From Synergistaceae bacterium UBA6101 (lineage in GTDB: Bacteria; Synergistota; Synergistia; Synergistales; Synergistaceae), in the NCBI GenBank assembly GCA_002428495.1, contig DIWR01000021.1, forward strand, positions 1,125 to 24,141: a DNA stretch of 23,017 nt. Reading direction: 5' to 3'. Both the position numbers and the translations under genes were made by a program. The notes below the pieces were generated by a model that saw only the letters and a list, made by a program, of their open reading frames with translations, did no database searches and was not told where the DNA came from. Below, piece after piece: positions 6,889-13,079 of the stretch; positions within the stretch are counted from its first letter, which is position 1; the number at the start of each line of letters is the position of its first letter.

Positions 6889-7935
6889 ATGAAAAAACTT
6901 ACTGTTTCTTATAAAAAGTTAAAAGCCGCCGGGGAACGTCAGGGCTGGTGGGATTCTGAGGGGCTTGTCGCCGCACTTTCGGGCGGCGGGGACTCTGTCG
7001 CGATGCTCTGGCTCCTTCACCGTTTTTATAAAGGAAGGTTAGTTGCCGCACACCTTGACCATTGCACACGTGAGGGGATGTCTCACGAAGACGCGGCCTT
7101 CTCGAAGGATCTTTGCGGGAAGTGGGGCATCAAATGCATAGTGAAGACTGTCGAAGTATTTCAGGAACGACTGACGGGCGAGTCTTTTGAAATGGCGGGA
7201 CGCAGGGAGCGTTATACCCACTTCTATGAGACAGCGGAAGCTGAAGGTCTGCCATTTATCGCTGTGGGGCATTCAGCTGACGATGTTGTAGAGACGCAGC
7301 TCATGAATCTTTTCAGAGGGACGGGGCTTGACGGACTCAGAGGTATTCCTGAGAGACGGGGCATGATAGTCCGTCCGATCATTGATTTTCGCAGGGATGA
7401 ACTCAGAGGGATACTTCGTGATAATCGTGTTGAGTGGCGTGAAGATGCCAGCAACGCGGACACCGTTTACAAAAGGAACAGGGTAAGGGAAGAGCTTATA
7501 CCGTGGATCAGGGAAAACATGAATCCGAACTTCGAGTCATCCATGATCGGCCTTTCTAAACAGATAGACAGGGAGCTTGAGCTAAAGCAGAAAGTTACAG
7601 AAAAACTCCTTGCAGATGCCGTCATCGCAATGCCGCCCGCGATCGTCTGCTGGTCTCCTGCCTTTATAAAAAATATCCCTGACACGGATCTGGCGGATAT
7701 GCTTCGTCTTCAGGGCATTATGCTGGATCTTCCCAGGCTCGACAGGGACAGGACCCTAAAACTGGTCGCCCTTATCCGTAAGGGCGGGAACTGGCGCTTC
7801 CAGTGGGCAAGGGACATCGAGGTCTGCTGGTCGAACAGGGGAATGGGATGGCTGCACCGTGAGGATATTGGAAAAGGCGTAGCTGAAAATAGGCAAAATG
7901 CCGGAAAACCCGTCCTTCCATGGTGGGCGAGATAG
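6889..7935 (+). CDS. tilS: tRNA(Ile)-lysidine synthase
   Basis: Attaches lysine to C34 of the CAU-anticodon tRNA-Ile so that it reads AUA; an essential cytoplasmic ATP-using enzyme. The N-type ATP-pyrophosphatase loop is SGGGDS (residues 31-36), followed by AAHLDHCTREG and GHSADDVVETQLMNLFRGTGLDGLRGI, all standard for TilS. At 348 aa it is a short form, without the long C-terminal tRNA-binding extension of the E. coli enzyme. I chose ATG 6889, since AGGGGA lies 7 bases before it; ATG 6883 and an upstream TTG at 6844 are in frame but badly spaced. It is followed by hpt 69 bp later, the common tilS-hpt-ftsH order. Confidence 0.93.
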   Translation: MKKLTVSYKKLKAAGERQGWWDSEGLVAALSGGGDSVAMLWLLHRFYKGRLVAAHLDHCTREGMSHEDAAFSKDLCGKWGIKCIVKTVEVFQERLTGESFEMAGRRERYTHFYETAEAEGLPFIAVGHSADDVVETQLMNLFRGTGLDGLRGIPERRGMIVRPIIDFRRDELRGILRDNRVEWREDASNADTVYKRNRVREELIPWIRENMNPNFESSMIGLSKQIDRELELKQKVTEKLLADAVIAMPPAIVCWSPAFIKNIPDTDLADMLRLQGIMLDLPRLDRDRTLKLVALIRKGGNWRFQWARDIEVCWSNRGMGWLHREDIGKGVAENRQNAGKPVLPWWAR

Positions 7936-8004
7936 TAATATTTATGTTATTATGTCTAGTGTTTTTGAGCGGAAAAAACTTCGGCGCCGGGGAGTGTTTC
8001 TCAC

Positions 8005-8541
8005 TTGGAATATAAGATCGGTAAAACACTTATTTCTGAAGAAAAACTGCAGGCCAAAATAAAGGAACTCGGCGAGAGATTAAGCAAGGATTATGCCGGA
8101 AAACAGCTGATCTGCGTGTGTGTCCTCAAAGGCGCAGTAATATTTCTTGCAGATCTTATCAGGCACATCAGTCCTGAGGTGGATGTAAGGATAGACTTCC
8201 TCGCTATTTCCTCTTACGGGGCATCGACGAGGAGCAGCGGTGTAGTGCAGATCCAGAAGGACCTCAGCACAGACATTTACGGCAAAAATGTCCTTATAAT
8301 TGAGGATATTGTCGATACCGGACTTTCGCTGAAGTACATAAAGTCGCTTCTGCTTGAGCGTAAACCGCAGAGCCTTGCGATATGCGTCCTTCTTGACAAG
8401 CCTGACCGCCGCAAGGAAACAGTTGAGGTAGAATATACGGGGTTTACGATCCCCGATGAGTTTGTAATAGGCTACGGGCTGGATTATGCGGGAATGTTCC
8501 GGCATCTGCCGGCTGTGTTCATTGCCGAGCCTGTTGCGTAG
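8005..8541 (+). CDS. hpt: Hypoxanthine phosphoribosyltransferase
   Basis: Purine salvage enzyme that joins hypoxanthine (often guanine) to PRPP to give IMP/GMP. The PRPP-binding signature VLIIEDIVDTGLSL lies at residues 96-109, with acidic Glu100 and Asp101. LKGA (41-44) and the flexible-loop SSYGAST (69-75) are also typical. The length, 178 aa, is normal. It starts with TTG (8005); GGGGAG (7989-7994) is about 10 bases upstream and there is no better ATG. The stop codon is embedded in a strong hairpin and repeat arrays follow, so hpt is separated from ftsH by an inserted gene. Confidence 0.94.
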   Translation: MEYKIGKTLISEEKLQAKIKELGERLSKDYAGKQLICVCVLKGAVIFLADLIRHISPEVDVRIDFLAISSYGASTRSSGVVQIQKDLSTDIYGKNVLIIEDIVDTGLSLKYIKSLLLERKPQSLAICVLLDKPDRRKETVEVEYTGFTIPDEFVIGYGLDYAGMFRHLPAVFIAEPVA

Positions 8542-8557
8542 CAACAATTGGCTCGGC
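8524..8557 (+). terminator. 14-bp hairpin spanning the hpt stop codon
   Basis: GCCGAGCC (8524-8531) plus TGTTGC (8532-8537) pair with GCAACA (8541-8546) and GGCTCGGC (8550-8557), leaving an ATT bulge. The TAG (8539-8541) is in the loop. No U-run follows, so it may stabilise the mRNA end rather than terminate. Confidence 0.5.
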
Positions 8558-8558
8558 T

Positions 8559-8642
8559 GCAACGCACAGCGTTGCGGGAGTCAATGGGAAATCGGTTGGT
8601 AATCAGTTGCGAGTCGATTGGAAAATAGATGTGAATTAGTCA
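8559..8642 (+). repeat. H hairpin plus T array (6 x 11 bp)
   Basis: Hairpin GCAACGC-ACA-GCGTTGC (8559-8575), then six units of exactly 11 bp from 8577 to 8642, for example GAAATCGGTTG (8588-8598) and CGAGTCGATTG (8610-8620); the last two are degraded. Confidence 0.85.
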
Positions 8643-8669
8643 ACCACAACCTAGGAATGGAGTGATTTG

Positions 8670-9050
8670 GTGCAGGAAACGACATTTTATTTTCAAAATC
8701 TAGATATTTATCAACTTGGGAAAAAACTAGCTATGGAAACATACAAAATTACCAAAAGCTTCCCCCAGGAAGAGAAATTTTGTTTGATTAATCAAATGAA
8801 CAGGTCTGCAATATCAATTCCTTCAAACATAGCAGAAGGAGTTTCAAGAAACGGAAAGAAAGACAAAATACATTTTTTAAATATAGCATTTGCATCATTG
8901 ATGGAATTAGTATGCCAAGCAGAAATATCAAACGAACTGGGATATTTATCACGGGAAGAATTCTGTGATTTCACTCATAAAGCAAAAAACTTTGTCGTAA
9001 AGCTTCACAATTACATTGCGTATTTAGAAAGAGACGCAACCGAACTATAA
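8670..9050 (+). CDS. Four-helix-bundle protein (S23 ribosomal/IVP family)
   Basis: Protein of 126 aa with the family core: QMNRSAISIPSNIAEGVSR (about 47-65), then FLNIAFASLMELVCQAEIS and ELGYL. The fold is a small four-helix bundle, first seen encoded in intervening sequences of 23S rRNA genes; stand-alone members are widespread and their job is not known. A related protein (Avd) serves diversity-generating retroelements, but no reverse transcriptase is present here. GTG 8670 is preferred over TTG 8667 because GGAG lies 7 bases before it. The gene is AT-rich, sits between hpt and ftsH, and is bracketed by 11-mer arrays in inverted orientation (8577-8642 and 9103-9146), suggesting that gene and flanks arrived together. 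Confidence 0.88.
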   Translation: MQETTFYFQNLDIYQLGKKLAMETYKITKSFPQEEKFCLINQMNRSAISIPSNIAEGVSRNGKKDKIHFLNIAFASLMELVCQAEISNELGYLSREEFCDFTHKAKNFVVKLHNYIAYLERDATEL

Positions 9051-9102
9051 ATAAAATAGAGTCTGAATTTGAATTTATTGCAGTCTTTTTTGCCATTAAT
9101 AA

Positions 9103-9146
9103 CAACCGATTTGCAATCGATTCCCAATTGACTCGCCATTGATCAC
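9103..9146 (-). repeat. T array (4 x 11 bp), minus orientation
   Basis: Four perfect-period units read on the minus strand, for example CGAGTCAATTG (9125-9135) and CAAATCGGTTG (9103-9113). It has the opposite orientation to the array on the other side of the S23-type gene. Confidence 0.85.
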
Positions 9147-9200
9147 CCGCCGGATGTTTTTCCGGTAGATTTGTAAAGACATGAAAGCGAGGTCACACGT

Positions 9201-11198
9201 TTGAAGAAAACCTCTAAAAATGTTGGGATGTACATAATACTGATCGTTCTTGTAGTCAGTCTGGTGAATGTATTTTTGACTCCGGATGCGAACAAAGCCG
9301 GTCAGGGTGCTGAAGTACTTCCTTATAGTCAGTTTTTGAACGAAGTAAACGCAGGCAATGTTGCCAAGGTCAAGATCGACCGCGAGCAGTTGAAGGGAAC
9401 GTTGAAATCGGGCAAGGAGTTTACGACATACATCCTTGATCCCGGAACTCTGCCAAGTGAGATATCCCAGAAGGGCGTTGAGGTCGAGGTAGTTCCTCCT
9501 CCGAAGAACTCCTGGCTGACGGCACTGCTTACCTCCCTGCTTCCCACGCTGCTTCTGATCGGTGTATGGATCTACTTCATATACAACATGCAGGGCGGGG
9601 GAAACAAGGTAATGGGCTTTGCAAAGAGCAAGGCCAAGCTCTTTATGGACAACAGGCCAAAGGTGACGTTTGCCGATGTCGCCGGCTGTGACGAGTCCAA
9701 GGAAGAGCTTGAAGAGGTAGTCCACTTTCTCAGGGATCCCTCAAAGTTCACCCGGCTTGGGGCAAAGGTGCCTCGCGGAGTGCTGCTTCTCGGAGCGCCC
9801 GGAACGGGCAAGACGCTCCTTTCCAGGGCAGTTGCCGGAGAGGCTAATGTGCCATTCTTCAGCATAAGCGGATCAGACTTTGTTGAAATGTTTGTCGGTG
9901 TCGGTGCCGCGAGGGTAAGGGACCTTTTTGAGCAGGCCCGAAAGAATCAGCCATGCATAATATTCATAGACGAAATAGACGCAGTAGGACGTCATCGCGG
10001 TGCAGGTCTCGGAGGCGGCCATGATGAGCGTGAACAGACACTCAACCAGCTTCTTGTCGAGATGGACGGATTTGATGCGGGAACAGGCATCATCCTGCTT
10101 GCCGCAACAAACAGGCCCGACATACTTGACCCGGCGCTTCTCCGTCCCGGACGTTTTGACAGGCAGATAGTCGTGGACAGACCGGATGTAAACGGAAGGC
10201 GTGACATACTTAAGGTGCATTTGAAGGACAAGAAGGTAAGCAGGAAAGTTGACCTCGATGTTATCGCTCGCAGGACCCCCGGTTTTGTCGGTGCTGACTT
10301 AGCTAACCTTGTAAACGAAGCCGCGCTTCTTGCCGGACGGAGAGGCAAGGCCAACCTCGGAATGGCAGAGTTCGAAGAGGCTATCGACAGGGTGATGGCA
10401 GGTCCCGAACGAAAGAGCAGGGTAATAAGCAAGAAAGAACGGGAGATAATCGCCTATCATGAAGCCGGACACGCGCTTGTGGCAAGCAAGATCAAAGGCA
10501 GTGACCCCGTACATAAGATATCGATAATCCCGCGCGGACACATGGCGCTTGGGTACACACTGCAGCTGCCGGAAGAGGACAGGTTCCTCATATCTAAGAA
10601 GGAGCTTTCGGACAGGATAACGATACTGCTGAGCGGTCGGGTAACTGAGCAGCTCAAGTTCGGAGATGTGACTACCGGTGCTTCTAATGACCTCGAAAGG
10701 TCTACTCAGATCGCAAGGCAGATGGTAACACAGTTTGGCATGAGCGACAGGCTTGGACTGGTGACACTTGGCAGGAAACAGCATGAGGTATTCCTTGGCA
10801 GGGATATCATGGAGGACAGGAACTACAGCGAGGAGATAGCTTACGCGATCGACCAGGAAGTCCGAAGCATAATAGATGAGTGCTATGACCTGGCAAAGAA
10901 TATACTTACTGAAAACAATGACCGTCTTGAAGAGATAACAGCACTGCTTCTGGAGAAGGAAGTCCTCGAGGGCGACGAGCTTGACGAGCTTCTTGGATAC
11001 CCCAGGAAAGAAGTTTCGGCTTCAGTCGACGGAGATGAAGATGAGACAGAAGATGAAGCTTACGCTGAAGAGAATGAAGAAGAGGAAGACAACGGCTCAG
11101 AGGTGCAAGAGGAAGAAGATAAAAAGAAGCAGCAGGCAAAAGGCAGCTCTGAAGATCAGGACGATGACGATGAGGATCCTGACGACGAGGAAGAATAG
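9201..11198 (+). CDS. ftsH: ATP-dependent zinc metalloprotease FtsH
   Basis: Inner-membrane AAA+ protease that degrades damaged membrane proteins and unstable regulators, acting as a hexamer. Two membrane segments (about 9-27 and 105-128) flank a small external domain. Walker A is GAPGTGKT (198-205), Walker B IIFIDE (253-258), the second region of homology ATNRPDILDP to RPGRFDR (302-321), the zinc site HEAGH (420-424) and the third ligand Asp497. Everything needed for catalysis is present. It starts with TTG, with GAGGT 7 bases upstream. Odd: after the usual end (about residue 600) comes a 57-residue tail (609-665) in which 33 residues are Asp or Glu. A strong terminator follows at once. It completes the tilS-hpt-ftsH order, though a gene is inserted before it. 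Confidence 0.97.
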   Translation: MKKTSKNVGMYIILIVLVVSLVNVFLTPDANKAGQGAEVLPYSQFLNEVNAGNVAKVKIDREQLKGTLKSGKEFTTYILDPGTLPSEISQKGVEVEVVPPPKNSWLTALLTSLLPTLLLIGVWIYFIYNMQGGGNKVMGFAKSKAKLFMDNRPKVTFADVAGCDESKEELEEVVHFLRDPSKFTRLGAKVPRGVLLLGAPGTGKTLLSRAVAGEANVPFFSISGSDFVEMFVGVGAARVRDLFEQARKNQPCIIFIDEIDAVGRHRGAGLGGGHDEREQTLNQLLVEMDGFDAGTGIILLAATNRPDILDPALLRPGRFDRQIVVDRPDVNGRRDILKVHLKDKKVSRKVDLDVIARRTPGFVGADLANLVNEAALLAGRRGKANLGMAEFEEAIDRVMAGPERKSRVISKKEREIIAYHEAGHALVASKIKGSDPVHKISIIPRGHMALGYTLQLPEEDRFLISKKELSDRITILLSGRVTEQLKFGDVTTGASNDLERSTQIARQMVTQFGMSDRLGLVTLGRKQHEVFLGRDIMEDRNYSEEIAYAIDQEVRSIIDECYDLAKNILTENNDRLEEITALLLEKEVLEGDELDELLGYPRKEVSASVDGDEDETEDEAYAEENEEEEDNGSEVQEEEDKKKQQAKGSSEDQDDDDEDPDDEEE

Positions 11199-11211
11199 AA
11201 CATAAGATAGG

Positions 11212-11257
11212 GCTGTGTGGAATCTTAGGATTTCACGCAGCTTCTTTTTTGTGTTTT
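11212..11257 (+). terminator. Rho-independent terminator of ftsH
   Basis: A 13-bp stem, GCTGTGTGGAATC (11212-11224) with GATTTCACGCAGC (11229-11241), including two G-T pairs, loop TTAG, then a T-rich run to about 11257. Confidence 0.85.
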
Positions 11258-11276
11258 TCATTATATATGCTATAAT
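11249..11276 (+). promoter_or_regulatory. Promoter of tRNA-Pro
   Basis: Strong -10 TATAAT (11271-11276), 11 bp before the tRNA. A weak -35 TTGTGT (11249-11254) with 16-bp spacing overlaps the T-run of the ftsH terminator. Confidence 0.6.
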
Positions 11277-11287
11277 GCCCATCGTCA

Positions 11288-11365
11288 CGGGATGTAGCGC
11301 AGCCTGGTTAGCGCACCTGCTTTGGGAGCAGGGGGTCGTCGGTTCGAATCCGACTATCCCGACCA
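11288..11365 (+). tRNA. tRNA-Pro (anticodon TGG)
   Basis: 78 nt with encoded CCA (11363-11365). The acceptor CGGGATG (11288-11294) pairs with TATCCCG, with discriminator A. The anticodon stem CCTGC/GCAGG closes the loop TTTGGGA, giving anticodon TGG. The T arm GTCGGTTCGAATCCGAC is canonical. Confidence 0.96.
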
Positions 11366-11375
11366 TAGAATTTAT

Positions 11376-11410
11376 AAAAGCTCAGCGAGATTATTTCGCT
11401 GAGCTTTTTT
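11376..11410 (+). terminator. Rho-independent terminator of tRNA-Pro
   Basis: Perfect 13-bp stem AAAAGCTCAGCGA (11376-11388) / TCGCTGAGCTTTT (11396-11408), loop GATTATT, and the T-run continues to 11411. Its 3' arm contains CGCTGAGC, the core of the 11-mer array that follows. Confidence 0.92.
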
Positions 11411-11411
11411 T

Positions 11412-11455
11412 GCCGAGCGGTAGCTGAGCCGTCGCTGAGCAATTGCTGAGCAGTC
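11412..11455 (+). repeat. T array (4 x 11 bp) after the tRNA-Pro terminator
   Basis: Four units of exactly 11 bp, for example GCCGAGCGGTA (11412-11422) and GCTGAGCAATT (11434-11444). The unit core GCTGAGC is the same as in the terminator stem just upstream. Confidence 0.85.
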
Positions 11456-11480
11456 GTAGGATATGATGGTAGCCCTTTTT

Positions 11481-11598
11481 CGTCGTTCCCGAATGCATAG
11501 ATCGGGAATCCAGAGGCTTGGGGTCAAGTCTTCAAAAGCCTGTCAGGGCCTAAATCTAAAGACACTGGATCCCCGATTTAAGCACTCGGGGAAGACGA
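11481..11598 (+). repeat. D element, copy 3
   Basis: Left arm CGTCGTTCCCGAATGC...ATCGGGAATCCAG (from 11481) and right arm to GGGGAAGACGA (about 11598), which has a few changes. Its centre differs from copies 1 and 2 but matches copy 4 (TGTCAGGGCCTAAATC), so copies 3 and 4 form a sub-family and probably a tandem duplication. Confidence 0.8.
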
Positions 11599-11649
11599 TT
11601 CTATGAGACTTTTACTTAGACTTGGGGTTCGCAAAGAAGGACCTAATCA

Positions 11650-11768
11650 CCGTCGTTCCCGAATGCACATATCGGGAATCCAGCGGCTTGGGGTTTAGGT
11701 TTGCATATTCTGTCAGGGCCTAAATCTAAAGACACTGGATCCCCGATTTAAGCACTCGGGGACGACGG
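11650..11768 (+). repeat. D element, copy 4 (119 bp)
   Basis: Complete copy with ends CCGTCGTTCCCGAATGC and CTCGGGGACGACGG. It shares its centre with copy 3, 50 bp upstream. The right flank TTCATTCACCG leads straight into an H array, as in copy 2. Confidence 0.82.
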
Positions 11769-11789
11769 TTCGTAAAGCTTTCATTCACC

Positions 11790-11913
11790 GCGACCGGTTC
11801 TGTCGCAAATTCTCCGCTGAATGCATCATTCAGCAAATTCTCCGCAGCGTTTCTCAGCTGCAATTTCCCCACGGTGCTTGCACCGTAATTCCCCGCGGCA
11901 TGGTCCTTGCCGC
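11790..11913 (-). repeat. H array, five variable-stem hairpins
   Basis: Stems: GCGAC/GTCGC (11790-11794/11802-11806), GCTGAATG/CATTCAGC (11816-11823/11827-11834), GCAGC/GCTGC (11844-11848/11857-11861), ACGGTGC/GCACCGT with a 2-nt loop (11871-11877/11880-11886), GCGGCA/TGCCGC (11895-11900/11908-11913). Linkers are CAAATTCTCC-like. The third unit is identical to the one at 165-182. No gene is supported between 11366 and 12013. Confidence 0.85.
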
Positions 11914-11932
11914 AAATCTCCGTATTCCCCAC

Positions 11933-11969
11933 ATAACATTCACACACATAAACGTTATAATAATAACGT
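11933..11969 (+). promoter_or_regulatory. Promoter of the secreted-protein gene, with inverted repeat
   Basis: -35 ATAACA (11933-11938), 17 bp, -10 TATAAT (11956-11961). The -10 lies inside the inverted repeat ACGTTAT/ATAACGT (11952-11958/11963-11969), a possible operator. Confidence 0.6.
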
Positions 11970-12013
11970 GATAAGATTTTATCATGCTAAAGATATTGAC
12001 TGGAGGGATCCAT

Positions 12014-12553
12014 ATGACATATGAAAGTTTACAGAGAGTGAAGAAAATAGCTGCCCTGATGGCGGCATTTGTTCTTATATCCGGTACAGCCATCGCTGCT
12101 CCAAAGGAAAAGAAAGATATGCCGAAGCAAAGCCAGGAGAACGGCCCGGTATGGCAGGATACACAACAGCAGAAAGAAAAGAAGGACAAAGTTCTGATCC
12201 GCGAAATGAAGTACACTCAGGGAGGCAAACTGTTGGTCGTCTTTGGATACCCTGAAGGTAACGGTTATCCTCCATATCCGGGATATCCCGGAAGGCCGGG
12301 CAACCCAGGCAAACATTATGGAAATAATATTCGCTGGGATAAAAACGAACCCATCACCATCACCGACAGATTCGGCAGGACGTACGATACCAGAGTTGTG
12401 AGATCTGAGAGGAACGTTCTCGAACTTATTGTCGACGGGTTGTACGGCGGAGCACTGTACAACTTAAATATTGGGGGAGTATACCTCGATGATGTTATAA
12501 ACGGCGTAAACGGTGAATTCTGGGCCAAAGACAACTGGAAGTACAGGAATTAG
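12014..12553 (+). CDS. Hypothetical secreted Gly/Pro/Tyr-rich protein
   Basis: Protein of 179 aa that I do not recognise. Residues 1-29 form a signal peptide: KK followed by a hydrophobic stretch IAALMAAFVLISGTAIAA, with likely cleavage after AIA or the next Ala. Then come a charged, Lys/Gln-rich segment (about 30-66), a short beta-like stretch KLLVVFGYPEG, a proline/glycine/tyrosine tract YPPYPGYPGRPGNPGKHYG (about 87-105), and a C-terminal region (about 106-179) that reads like alternating beta strands, ending GEFWAKDNWKYRN. It is probably exported to the periplasm or surface. ATG 12014 is preferred: GGAGGG lies 6 bases upstream, whereas ATG 11984 has no ribosome-binding site and would put a long polar piece before the signal peptide. 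It is a single-gene unit ended by a terminator derived from a D element. Confidence 0.75.
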   Translation: MTYESLQRVKKIAALMAAFVLISGTAIAAPKEKKDMPKQSQENGPVWQDTQQQKEKKDKVLIREMKYTQGGKLLVVFGYPEGNGYPPYPGYPGRPGNPGKHYGNNIRWDKNEPITITDRFGRTYDTRVVRSERNVLELIVDGLYGGALYNLNIGGVYLDDVINGVNGEFWAKDNWKYRN

Positions 12554-12558
12554 GATCT

Positions 12559-12682
12559 GCGGCGAGGACCGTGCCGCGGTAGTCAGTAGGAATCAATAGG
12601 GAATCGGCTGCAAATCAATTGTTTGGACCGGTGGTGGAAATCCTGCCACGGTGATCAATCGGTCGCGGTTGGGAGTCTATTG
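12559..12682 (+). repeat. H hairpin and two T arrays
   Basis: Hairpin GCGGC/GCCGC (12559-12563/12573-12577) has a loop that is the reverse complement of the usual TGGTCCT-type loop. Then come four T units (12579-12621; three of 11 and one of 10 bp) and a second short run (12651-12682), for example GTGATCAATCG and GGAGTCTATTG. Confidence 0.78.
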
Positions 12683-12708
12683 TAAAAATCTGTGAAACTG
12701 ACCATTTC

Positions 12709-12745
12709 CGTCGTTCCCGAAGCATTCGGGGACGACGTTTTTTTT
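12709..12745 (+). terminator. Rho-independent terminator made from a single D arm
   Basis: CGTCGTTCCCGAA (12709-12721) pairs with TTCGGGGACGACG (12725-12737) over 13 bp with one T-G pair, loop GCA, then eight T (12738-12745). The stem is the outer D-element sequence with the middle missing. From here to 13079 I see only degraded T units on the minus strand (about 12766-12805) and the regulatory sites below. Confidence 0.88.
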
Positions 12746-12961
12746 GGTTTTGGAATCTTCTTCGACTGCTCAGCCATGTTGTTAAAACAACTGCTCGTCA
12801 ATCGCCCGCCTTTGTGTTTGCTTTTTTAAAACTCTGTTTCCTGATTGGGAAGCCGCAGAGTGTATTTGGGTTTGTTATTGTACTGCAAGACCAAACAATC
12901 AGAAAATTAGAATACTATTTATGTATGCATTATACATAATGGAAATCAATACTTAACATAG

Positions 12962-12997
12962 TTCCACTGAATGGAATATGTGTTTTGCCATATGGAA
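12962..12997 (+). promoter_or_regulatory. Candidate IclR-family operators before the FIST gene
   Basis: TTCCA-N5-TGGAA (12962-12976) is a perfect palindrome of the IclR type, and a second half site TGGAA (12993-12997) lies in CCATATGG (12988-12995). The context GAATGGAATAT closely resembles GAATGGAACAT on the minus strand before the IclR gene (16586-16603). Confidence 0.6.
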
Positions 12998-13005
12998 TTA
13001 TGCGC

Positions 13006-13033
13006 TTGCATTACTATTTTTAAAACTTATATT
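13006..13033 (+). promoter_or_regulatory. Likely promoter of the FIST-aldehyde dehydrogenase operon
   Basis: -35 TTGCAT (13006-13011), 16 bp, -10 TATATT (13028-13033). The IclR-type sites lie just upstream of the -35, a position compatible with activation or interference. Confidence 0.45.
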
Positions 13034-13079
13034 TGTGTCAGAGCAATAAATAACTAATAGTCTGATGGGAGGTAATGTT

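Noticed and set aside
8080..8562. Long antisense frame over hpt, and similar ones over ftsH (9096-9725, 10299-10784) and uvrA (19785-20294, 21093-21575)
   Set aside because: All are shadows of well-identified genes in the complementary frame.
8670..9050. Accessory protein (Avd) of a diversity-generating retroelement
   Set aside because: The fold family is related, but there is no reverse transcriptase, template repeat or variable repeat in the window.
11984..12013. Upstream ATG as the start of the secreted protein
   Set aside because: No ribosome-binding site, and it would place extra polar residues before a well-formed signal peptide; ATG 12014 has a well-spaced GGAGGG.
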